64,000 bases of DNA from Streptomyces roseofulvus (GTDB lineage Bacteria > Actinomycetota > Actinomycetes > Streptomycetales > Streptomycetaceae). The position numbers and the translations under genes are program-made. Shown here in pieces: positions 52,376 through 59,628 of the stretch. The stretch is from the NCBI RefSeq assembly GCF_039534915.1, contig NZ_BAAAWE010000001.1, positions 7,006,001 to 7,070,000 on the forward strand, written 5' to 3'. The notes under the pieces were generated by a model. The model was not told the DNA's origin and did not search any database. It was given only the letters and a program-made list of their open reading frames with translations. Numbering within the stretch: the first letter of the stretch is position 1; the number at the start of each line of letters is the position of its first letter.

Positions 52376-55300
52376 ATGGACAGCATCAGCGATCCCTACA
52401 CGTACGGCGAACGGATCGAACGCGTCGTCGCCCACCACGCGGCGCGGACCCCTCAGGCCGTCGCCATTCAGCAGGATGGGCAGACGGTCACGTACGCGCA
52501 GCTGTGTGCCCGGGCCGGAGCCATCGCCTCCGGCCTTCGGGCAGCGGGCGTGGGCGAGGGCGACACCATCCCCGTTCGACTGGGGCGTTCCCCCGACCTG
52601 GTGGCGGCCCTGCTCGGCGTTCTGGAGACGGGGGCCGCGTACATCGCCATGGATCCGGGTTGGCCAGCGGCCCGGTCTGCACTCGTCATCTCACAGGCGC
52701 AGGCACCTGTCGTGGTGGACGCAGAAACCCTTCCGGCGCTGTGCGCCGGGGCACCCACCGAGCCGCCCACGGGGGCGCAGCTCACTGACGGCAGCCGTGC
52801 CGCCAGCGTGTTCTACACGTCCGGCTCCACCGGTTCTCCCAAGGGGGTTCTGTCTCCGCACCGAGGCACCGTGCGCACCCTCGTCGGCCACCCGTCCATA
52901 CCGCTCGACGCGAGCACCGTCTTCCTGCAGGCTGCCCCGCTGCCCTGGGACGGCCTCTCCCTTGAGCTGTGGGCTCCCTTGCTCAACGGCGGTCGCTGCG
53001 TACTGCTCGGCCGCGATCACATGGCGCTCGACACCGCTGTGCTACGGACCGTGGTGGACCAAGGCGTCAACAGCCTCTGGCTGACCAGCTCCCTCTTCAA
53101 CGTCCTCTCCGAGGAGGACCTCGATGCGTTCTCCCGACTGCGGCTACTCCTCGTCGGGGGAGAGCGGGTGTCTCCCGCACACGTCCGCCAGGTGGTGCGG
53201 GCCTTCCCCGGTCTGCGCATCGTGAATGGATACGGCCCGGCCGAGAGCACCATTTTCACGACGACGCACGTCATCCGGCCCTGTGATGTCGACGAGGACG
53301 CGACCGAGATCCCCATCGGAGTGCCCGTCCCCCGGACCGGTGTGCGCCTGATCGACGAGGCGGGTGCCGTGGTGGCTCCCGGCGAGACCGGTGAGATCGC
53401 CGTCTCCGGCGACGGCTTGGCCCTGTGCTACCTCGACGATCCTGAAGCGACGGACCGTGCCTTCACGGTCGTTGACGGGGTGCGGCACTACCGCACCGGG
53501 GATCTCGGGGTCCTCGACGCAGAAGGAAACCTGCGCTACCGAGGACGTGCCGATCGAGAATTCAAGCTCAACGGAGTGCGGATCGCGCCCGGTGAGATCG
53601 AGTCGGTGCTGGAACGGCATCCGCGGATCACCACGTGCTGCGTCGTCCGGCTCGAACCACGCCCCGGCCGGCCTGAGATCGGCTGCGTGTTCACCACCAA
53701 GGACGGGGAGCCGGTACCGGTCCAGGAGATCCGGGAACACGCCGACCCGCACCTACTGCCCGCGATGTTGCCCACGAGGTCCCTCCATGTGGCGCGCCTG
53801 CCGCTGGGGCCCACCGGCAAGGCCGATCAGGCCGCCGCACGCGATCTTCTCGTCGCATCCCTGGATGCCGCCGCGGCGGCATCGCCCGCCGGCGAACCGA
53901 CCTCAGAAGACGAGCACGCCCCGCTGTGGTCCCGGGTGCGGGAACTGTTCGAAGTGAGTCGGCCGGGCATGGACGAGGATCTCTTCGCGGCAGGGCTGAC
54001 CTCGCTCGACGCCGTCAGGCTCGCCTCCCGCCTGTCCCAGTACACCGGGCGGCGGATCACGGTCGCCGACGTCTACCGCGAGCGCACTCTGCGTCGGCTG
54101 GCGGACGGCGGGGAAGGTGGTGGGAGGGGCGGAACCGGCATGGCCGAGTCAGCCATCCCGCGAAGGCCGGACGAAGCCACCGCACCCTTGTCGAAGGCCC
54201 AGCAGCGCTTCTGGCTGGCCGAGCAGTTCAGCCCTGGGCACTCCGACCATACGATCGTGCTCGGATACACGCTGCACGGTCCGCTCGATGCGGCTCGGCT
54301 GGGCCGGGCGATGCTGCGTCTCGTCGAGTGGCACCCGATCCTGCGCACCGTTTATCCCTTCGAAGGTGATGACGCGGTGCAGCGGGTCCTGCCGATGGAG
54401 GACGTTTCCTTCGCCCTCGAAACCGTGTCCTGCCCGACCGGTACAAAAGATCCGCGAGAACTCGCCGAACTCGTCACCGGCGACTGGTGGGACCTTCCCT
54501 ATCGGCTCGAATCGGAGGCGTCCTTGCGGGCCCGGCTGTGCAAGGTCGATGACGGACTGCACGTGCTGTGCCTGCGTGTCCACCACCTCGCCTTCGACGG
54601 ATGGTCCGAATCCGTACTGCTGCGGGATCTCGAAGCGGCATACGCGGACTCGGACCGTGGGAATCCCCAACTGGGCGTCGCCTACGCCGACTACAGCCGG
54701 TGGGAGCAGACACGGCTGCCGTCCTGGCGGGACCACGACATGCCCTACTGGAGCCGGCTCCTCCAGGACCCGCCCGAACCCTGCCTGCCGGAGCCGCGCA
54801 GGACGGACGAGGCGGCCCGCGCGGAGACGGTGCTGCACGTCGACACCGCGACGACGCGGGCCCTCACCCGGGCTGCCGGCCAACGTGGCGGTCTGCCCGT
54901 CAGCGGCCTCCTGGCCGCCGTGGCGCGGGCGATGTCCCAGGTATTCGGAGTGCGCGAGGTGTGCCTCGGTACGGTGACCTCCGGTCGTATCAGCCCGGAG
55001 GTGGAGCGAATCGTCGGCTACTTCGTGAACGCCTTGCCCATCCCCCTGAAGGGCATCCCCGACCTCTCCGACGGTGACCTGCTCGACCTTGCAGCCCGCA
55101 TGGCCTCGCAGGCCACGGAGCACGGCCGCACCCCGTTCGACGAACTGGTCCGGCTCCTGCGGCCCGCGCGAGGGCGCCATCCGTGGTTCCAGGCCTGGGT
55201 CATCCTGCAACAGGAACCCGCCCGGGCCCGCCTGGGAGAACTGGTCGAGTGCCGACCGGTCCGAATCCGCCCGCCCCGGTCCGGGTTCGAACTGCTCTTG

Positions 55301-55459
55301 GAAGCGCTACCGCAACCCGACGGGAGCTGGGAACTGGTACTCGGCCGGCGCGAGGACGGCATGGACAGGGTGACCGCCTCCACCTTGATGGCCTCGATCG
55401 AGACCGCCCTGCGCGCGCTTGCCACGAGGGAGACGAAGATGTCGCCACCCCGCCTGTGA
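52376..55459 (+). CDS. NRPS module: adenylation-PCP-condensation
   Basis: A 1027-residue NRPS. Adenylation domain (about 10-500): FYTSGSTGSPKGVLSPHRG, NGYGPAESTIF, YRTGDLGVLDAEG, LNGVRIAPGEIE and GPTGKADQ. Carrier domain (about 520-580): LFAAGLTSLDAVRLA with Ser543. Condensation domain (about 605-1010): LSKAQQRFWLAEQF and the intact HHLAFDG at residues 736-742. The order A-PCP-C, ending in a condensation domain without thioesterase, means the chain is probably passed on to a carrier domain elsewhere or to a free amine or alcohol such as an amino sugar. It is the last gene of the rightward operon. Confidence 0.92.
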   Translation: MDSISDPYTYGERIERVVAHHAARTPQAVAIQQDGQTVTYAQLCARAGAIASGLRAAGVGEGDTIPVRLGRSPDLVAALLGVLETGAAYIAMDPGWPAARSALVISQAQAPVVVDAETLPALCAGAPTEPPTGAQLTDGSRAASVFYTSGSTGSPKGVLSPHRGTVRTLVGHPSIPLDASTVFLQAAPLPWDGLSLELWAPLLNGGRCVLLGRDHMALDTAVLRTVVDQGVNSLWLTSSLFNVLSEEDLDAFSRLRLLLVGGERVSPAHVRQVVRAFPGLRIVNGYGPAESTIFTTTHVIRPCDVDEDATEIPIGVPVPRTGVRLIDEAGAVVAPGETGEIAVSGDGLALCYLDDPEATDRAFTVVDGVRHYRTGDLGVLDAEGNLRYRGRADREFKLNGVRIAPGEIESVLERHPRITTCCVVRLEPRPGRPEIGCVFTTKDGEPVPVQEIREHADPHLLPAMLPTRSLHVARLPLGPTGKADQAAARDLLVASLDAAAAASPAGEPTSEDEHAPLWSRVRELFEVSRPGMDEDLFAAGLTSLDAVRLASRLSQYTGRRITVADVYRERTLRRLADGGEGGGRGGTGMAESAIPRRPDEATAPLSKAQQRFWLAEQFSPGHSDHTIVLGYTLHGPLDAARLGRAMLRLVEWHPILRTVYPFEGDDAVQRVLPMEDVSFALETVSCPTGTKDPRELAELVTGDWWDLPYRLESEASLRARLCKVDDGLHVLCLRVHHLAFDGWSESVLLRDLEAAYADSDRGNPQLGVAYADYSRWEQTRLPSWRDHDMPYWSRLLQDPPEPCLPEPRRTDEAARAETVLHVDTATTRALTRAAGQRGGLPVSGLLAAVARAMSQVFGVREVCLGTVTSGRISPEVERIVGYFVNALPIPLKGIPDLSDGDLLDLAARMASQATEHGRTPFDELVRLLRPARGRHPWFQAWVILQQEPARARLGELVECRPVRIRPPRSGFELLLEALPQPDGSWELVLGRREDGMDRVTASTLMASIETALRALATRETKMSPPRL

Positions 55460-55828
55460 GTGCGCCGGGGCGGCAACCCCGACGTCAGCAATAGCCTCCC
55501 AGAGGTCAGCGGGGCGCGGCCGGGACTCCTGAGCGGCCTGACGATGCGTCGGGAAAGTCAGCTGCTGGTCAGCATGAGTCCTCACAGACCAAGCCACCAT
55601 CTGGCATCTGGGAACTGTCACGTGGAGCCCGACGTCGTTGAGGCCGAGCCCGGCCGTCCTCGTCGGCGACACGGTTGCAGTCATCCACCGGACGACGAGG
55701 CTGCAGAGTAGGGCGACGGCAGCTTCGTCTCCTTCGTTCAGGCGAAGCGATCGCCATTTCGGCAGCAGTCCGATCTCAGGGTTCCTACCGTCGGCAGGTA
55801 GTGTCTCGCTGGGTGAGAGGACTCGAAC
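55460..55828. other. Non-coding stretch after the NRPS operon
   Basis: No gene seen. It holds the direct repeat at 55547-55581 and, at 55594-55613, CCACCATCTGGCATCTGG, which resembles CCACATCTGACATCTGG immediately inside the left island junction (30347-30363). Both look like recombination-site remnants. Confidence 0.5.
55547..55581 (+). repeat. 35-bp direct repeat, left copy
   Basis: CGTCGGGAAAGTCAGCTGCT followed by GGTCAGCATGAGTCC. About 30 of 35 bases agree with the copy at 58133-58167. The pair bounds the decayed 2.6-kb segment on the right of the island. Confidence 0.75.
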
Positions 55829-56450
55829 GTGACCGACTCTGCCGTAGGTGTGCGCCCACCTGCTGTAGCGCGTCGGCTTCCCGGCCGGGCGAAGCGGCGC
55901 ACGGCCGTCCTGCGTGAGTACGAGGAATTCAATTCCGAGCGCCGCAGGGGGATTCCTCCGGTGCTGTGGCCGTTCTTCGCGCCGGACCCGGCCCGGTACT
56001 TCCGATGGCGGGTTGAGCTGGATTGCGCTTGCATCAAGGAGCTACTGACAGCGGGTGACTGCATCCCGCCGAGCGAGAGGCAGGGGCGTGGCCTCTGGGA
56101 CGGTGAAGCATTGCCGCCGGGGCAGGTGTACTGTCAGCACGGTGATTTCGGTGATGCCCCTACCACGACATCGTTGAGTGGGGAGACCGGCAAGGGGTGA
56201 GCTTTCCTGCGGACCCGGTGGCACCCCGAATGGGACGATGCCGACGTGTGGGCCGTGATTCGCCACGATGAAGTACACACGTCGGCCTTCTGGAAGGTGA
56301 CACTGGCCTGCGGACACGTCGAAGAGGTCGTAGCGCCAGCCCTCGACTGGAAACCCGATGATGGGCCGCGCTTGGTCGAGGCCGCGAGGGTGAAACAGAT
56401 GATCGATGAATTCGAGCAGGTCTGGGATTCAGACCCCATGCTTCAATCCG
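55829..56450 (+). pseudogene. Frameshifted hypothetical gene
   Basis: The reading passes through three frames: MTDSAVGVRPPAVARRLPGR to VYCQHGDFGD (GTG 55829 to about 56157), PYHDIVEWGDRQGVSFPADP (about 56158-56228), then DVWAVIRHDEVHTSAFWKVT to about 56450. Each piece is protein-like and together they form one soluble protein with paired motifs WRVELDCACI and WKVTLACGHVEEV. Two single-base shifts explain the breaks, and the 3' end is truncated. I recall similar uncharacterised Streptomyces proteins; function unknown. Confidence 0.65.
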
Positions 56451-56742
56451 AACACCGGCCACTTCCACCTGAAGGTCTTCGATCTCGTGGTCGTCTTCGC
56501 CCACCGCGCCACGCACTCTGCTCGCGCCACGCCGTCCGGGAATCCTGCGAGGAGGCTATTGCTCAGAAACCCAAGGGTTCTCTTCGAAGGTGTAGTAGAC
56601 GTGGGGACCGTGGAAGTAGCCGCAGACAGCTTGTGACTCAAGCCGACGGCGGACAGACGAACCTCCGGGATTCGAAATGGGCGTGGGTTCTTGGTTTGGG
56701 ATGGCCCAGCCAGTTCCTGCCGAGGTGAGTCCGGGCTGCGAC
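56451..56742. other. Gene-free gap
   Basis: Nothing convincing on either strand; probably the remains of truncated genes on each side. Confidence 0.5.
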
Positions 56743-57535
56743 TCAGCCGGCGGTGTCGTAGATCTTGCGGGTCGCGGTGCGGGGGCGCCGCGGAGTGGCC
56801 GCGATCGGGTGTCCCTTGAACAGCACCCGGAACCACTCGTCTTCCAGGAGCACGGTGACGTTCTCTCCGCAGTACTGCATGCCCACATCGATGATCTGCC
56901 GATCCACCCTGATCTGACCGTTGTTGTGGACCTTCCTGGTCACGTGGAGCTCGTCAGCGAGATCCACAGGCGAATCCACGGGGCCGGTGCGCGCTGTGAC
57001 GGCGGGCGGTTCGACATCCGGAAGCGGCGGGGTAACGATGGGAGGGTGAAGGTGTTCGAGGACACGATGGCGCAGCTTTGACATGGCTTTGGATTCGATC
57101 TGGCGCACTCGTTCCCTCGTGACTTCAAGGGCTTGGCCGATGGCATCCAGGGTCAGCTCGGGCCCTTCGTCGAGCCCGTGCCGCAAGGCGATCACCCGGA
57201 GCTCTCGCGCACTGAGGCAGTGGAGAAGGCGGTGGATTTCCTCCGGGGACAGGTCCTTGTAGTAGGCGTCGGGTTCACGCCAGTGCGGCCCGTGGAGGCT
57301 CCGGTCGGCCTCCTCGTGCAGCGCGTCGTCACCGATCGCCTCGGCCAGGTCTTCCAGCGGGACCGTTCGGCGTATACGAGATAGCAAAGTTCGCGCTTCT
57401 TCGATGGAGACACCCGCGCGGGCGGCCACCGCCGGAAGGTCGTCCTCCGGGGAGGTGTGCCCCAATGTCCGTGTTGCCCTGTCCAGTGCGGCCACCGCAT
57501 CGTGGGCGTGCGCCGGCAGACGGACGGTTCGGTGC
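56743..57535 (-). CDS. Truncated sigma-70-like protein with transposase-type C-terminal domain
   Basis: The readable protein starts within sigma region 2.4/3 (HRTVRLPAHAHDAVAALDRA), continues with a region 3-like part (SIEEARTLLSRIRRTVPLE) and region 4 (LSARELRVIALRHGLDEGP and EVTRERVRQIESKAMSKLRH). It then has an unusual C-terminal part, VTRKVHNNGQIRVDRQIIDV and GENVTVLLEDEWFRV, like the beta-rich C-terminal domain of IS481-type integrases. Regions 1-2 are missing: the homology stops where an IS256 transposase fragment begins on the other strand. The frame is open to 57675, but that part is antisense to the IS. Probably a pseudogene, though a DNA-binding fragment could still be made. Confidence 0.6.
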
Positions 57536-57579
57536 TGGTCACCAGCACCACACACTGCAACGGTGGTCGTTCCCCAAGG

Positions 57580-57896
57580 CCCGCCGAGCACTTCGACGTC
57601 GCCCAGCACGAACTCCTGGCGTTCACCACCTTTCTCCACGAGATCTGGCGGCACATCTGGTCCAACACCCCGCAAGAACGGCCGAACAAGGAGATCAGGC
57701 GCCGCACCGCCGTCGTCGGGATCTTCCCCGACCGCACCGCCGTCATCCGGCTCGTCGGCGAGTCGTGGCCGAGCAGAACGACGAATGGACCGAAGCCCGC
57801 TGCTACATGGGCCGCGAACTCCTCGCCAAGTCCCGACTCCACCCGATCGAGTCAGAAACCGGCGAACCTATCATTCCGACCGAACTCACCGCATAG
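57580..57896 (+). pseudogene. IS256-family transposase, 3' fragment with frameshift
   Basis: In one frame: FDVAQHELLAFTTFLHEIW, IWSNTPQERPNKEIRRRT and VVGIFPDRTAVIRLVGE. After a one-base loss near 57760 another frame gives VVAEQNDEWTEARCYMGREL and ends at 57896. These are the C-terminal motifs of IS256-type transposases. The N-terminal three quarters are gone. The following GAGTGGCCGTCGCTATACCA (57915-57934) may be part of its right terminal repeat. Confidence 0.8.
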
Positions 57897-57968
57897 CCTC
57901 AAAGACGAGATCGCCGAGTGGCCGTCGCTATACCACTCCAGCGGACGTGACCAGTACCGTCTGCGCGA

Positions 57969-58127
57969 GTGAAGGACTGGCGGAACTGCCACATAGCAGT
58001 ACGGCAACTGGCCCAGGATGAAGAGGGTGCGGCCTGGTTTGCGGTGACCGGTTGCTTGATCACGGTGGGCAAGGCTGAGGTGCTCTCTGGGGAAGCGAGT
58101 CGGCCTGAGCCCTCCCAATTTGCGTGA
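57969..58127 (+). CDS. Possible small protein or gene remnant
   Basis: A 52-residue frame from GTG 57969: VKDWRNCHIAVRQLAQDEEG, then WFAVTGCLITVGKAEVLSG, ending PSQFA. Composition is protein-like, but no family is recognised and no ribosome binding site is clear. It ends 5 bp before the direct repeat at 58133, so it may be the last part of a mobile-element gene. Confidence 0.3.
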   Translation: MKDWRNCHIAVRQLAQDEEGAAWFAVTGCLITVGKAEVLSGEASRPEPSQFA

Positions 58128-58132
58128 CGCGC

Positions 58133-58167
58133 CGTCAGGAAAGTCAGCATATGGTCAGCATCGGTCC
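58133..58167 (+). repeat. 35-bp direct repeat, right copy
   Basis: CGTCAGGAAAGTCAGCATAT followed by GGTCAGCATCGGTCC. Near-identical to 55547-55581, with its core also at the left end of the island (30399-30428). Confidence 0.75.
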
Positions 58168-58374
58168 CCCATATTCCGAAGCGGCTGTCTGATACGACGC
58201 CTGGGCGGCAGCGTCACAACAGCCTGGTGCCCGCGGAAGTGCAGGCCAGGGGCCTTCTCGCCGGAGGCAAGTCGATTTTCCTTGGGATCTCCGATCGGAC
58301 GCCTCCCGGTGTAGAGTGCAGAACGCCCTTGACCTGCAGAAAGCGGGCAGGGAGCCGTCTTCTGGGAGCTCAAA

Positions 58375-58800
58375 ATGCTGCGCACCATGTTCAAGTCCAA
58401 GATCCACCGGGCCACCGTCACCCAGGCGGACCTCCACTACGTCGGGTCCGTGACCGTCGACGCCGATCTGCTCGACGCCGCGGATCTGCTGCCCGGTGAG
58501 CTGGTGCACATCGTGGACATCACCAACGGTGCCCGGCTGGAGACGTACATCATCGAGGGGGAGCGGGGGTCCGGGGTCGTCGGGATCAACGGGGCCGCCG
58601 CGCACCTGGTGCACCCCGGGGACCTCGTGATCCTCATCAGTTACGCGCAGATGGACGACGCCGAGGCCCGGGCGTACGTGCCCCGTGTCGTGCACGTCGA
58701 CGCCGCGAACCGCATCGTGGAACTGGGTGCCGACGCCTCGGCGCCCGTGCCCGGCAGCGACACCGTGCGTCCGCCGCACGCGGTGCCGGCACAGGTCTGA
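58375..58800 (+). CDS. panD: Aspartate 1-decarboxylase
   Basis: A 141-residue pyruvoyl-dependent enzyme making beta-alanine from aspartate for pantothenate and coenzyme A. The self-cleavage site is YVGSVTVDADL, where Gly-Ser gives the pyruvoyl group; LVHIVDITNGARLETYII and GVVGINGAAAHL follow as usual. The gene is complete, but its first eight codons and upstream region came with the island; the original start is left as a stub at 30325. TTGACC and GGGAGC upstream are shared in kind with that stub. Confidence 0.95.
   Translation: MLRTMFKSKIHRATVTQADLHYVGSVTVDADLLDAADLLPGELVHIVDITNGARLETYIIEGERGSGVVGINGAAAHLVHPGDLVILISYAQMDDAEARAYVPRVVHVDAANRIVELGADASAPVPGSDTVRPPHAVPAQV
58384..58398 (+). repeat. 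Right attachment core (attR candidate)
   Basis: ACCATGTTCAAGTCC within codons 4-8 of panD, identical to 30334-30348. Confidence 0.75.
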
Positions 58801-58818
58801 GCCCAGGGAGCGCTCCGC

Positions 58819-59178
58819 ATGGCAGAGCAGCAGGCGGTCGAGCCGGTCATCCGTGACGTGCGGGAGAAGGGGCGGCTGGAGGCGTACGTCGACGACGTGT
58901 TCGCCGGCGTGATCGTCTACTTCGCCCTCGACGAGGAGCCGCACGCCCTCGTCGCCGTCCACACGGTCGTCGACGCGGACCACGAGGGCAGGGGGATCGC
59001 GGGAGCGCTCGTGCGCGAGTTCTACGCGATCGCCGCCCGCGAGGGCGTGCCCGTGGTGCCGCTCTGCCCGTACGCCGCCAAGTGGGCCGAGCGGCACCCC
59101 GACGAGGCCCCCCCGGCCTCCGCCGAGGTGGTGCGCGCGGCCAAGCGGCAGCTGGGCGCCACCCCCGGTCTGTGGTGA
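58819..59178 (+). CDS. GNAT-family N-acetyltransferase (COG2388-like)
   Basis: A 119-residue small GNAT protein. FALDEEPHALVAVHTVVDAD and EGRGIAGALVREF, with the acetyl-CoA loop, are followed by VPVVPLCPYAAKWAERHPDE, typical of the short YidJ/GTLF3-like group. The substrate is unknown. It starts 18 bp after panD with AGGGAG and is probably cotranscribed with it. Confidence 0.85.
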   Translation: MAEQQAVEPVIRDVREKGRLEAYVDDVFAGVIVYFALDEEPHALVAVHTVVDADHEGRGIAGALVREFYAIAAREGVPVVPLCPYAAKWAERHPDEAPPASAEVVRAAKRQLGATPGLW

Positions 59179-59295
59179 GCCCGCGCCCGCGCGCGTGACC
59201 CGTACGGAGGCGCGCGCGGGCCGGGACGGCGCCGCCGGTGCCACCCTGGAGGCGAGGGGGTGAGTCCGGGGGGACCGTCGACCGGGAGGTCCGTC

Positions 59296-59526
59296 ATGAC
59301 CCATCCGTATCCCGACCCGCTGCCGCCCTCGCCGATCCCGCCGCCGGAGCCGACGCCCCCGCCGGTGCCGCCGCCCAACCCGGTGCCCACGCCGCCCGAC
59401 CCGGCGCCGCCCGCGCCGCCGCAGCCGGGCGGGCCCGTACCGCCTCCGGAGCCCCAGCCGCAGCCCGGCCCCGCCGGGCTCGGCAGGCCCGGCGCGTCGC
59501 CGCCCGGCGCGTCAACGGCGCTGTGA
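59296..59526 (+). CDS. Proline-rich small protein
   Basis: A 76-residue protein, MTHPYPDPLPPSPIPPPEPT at the start, about half proline, ending SPPGASTAL. No signal peptide. GGGAGGTCC precedes the ATG. The low-complexity sequence gives no function; similar short Pro-rich proteins occur in Streptomyces. Confidence 0.55.
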   Translation: MTHPYPDPLPPSPIPPPEPTPPPVPPPNPVPTPPDPAPPAPPQPGGPVPPPEPQPQPGPAGLGRPGASPPGASTAL

Positions 59527-59567
59527 CGCACGGGACTCCACGGACCTGGCGGACTTCCGCGACCGGC

Positions 59568-59597
59568 TTGTCACACAGCGTGCGACCCCCGTAACTT
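59568..59597 (+). promoter_or_regulatory. Vegetative-type promoter before the Rpf gene
   Basis: TTGTCA, 18 bases, TAACTT, ending 31 bp before the ATG at 59629. It resembles a SigA/HrdB-type promoter. Found by eye. Confidence 0.5.
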
Positions 59598-59628
59598 GGA
59601 CCGCTGTCGCTGTGTTCTAGGGGGGCCC

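Larger units (their letters stand above)
30334..58398. mobile_element. Genomic island of about 28 kb integrated at panD
   Basis: Both ends carry the 15-bp core ACCATGTTCAAGTCC (30334-30348 and 58384-58398) within homologous panD 5' regions. The left copy is a ten-codon stub; the right copy is joined to the full panD. The island brings its own panD promoter and start, as elements that insert in gene 5' ends do. The cargo is the biosynthetic cluster (30.5-55.5 kb) plus a decayed segment (55.5-58.2 kb). No integrase, excisionase or conjugation gene is recognisable, so it looks immobile now. Confidence 0.75.

Noticed and set aside
59320..59480. Pro-rich codon repeats that look like a DNA repeat array
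   Set aside because: They encode the proline-rich part of a small protein with a good start site, so the repetition is at protein level.
59527..59628. c-di-AMP (ydaO) riboswitch upstream of the Rpf gene, as known for rpfA of Streptomyces
   Set aside because: Only about 100 bp separate the Rpf gene from the previous frame, with a promoter close to the start. There is no room for the roughly 160-base element, and no matching structure was seen.
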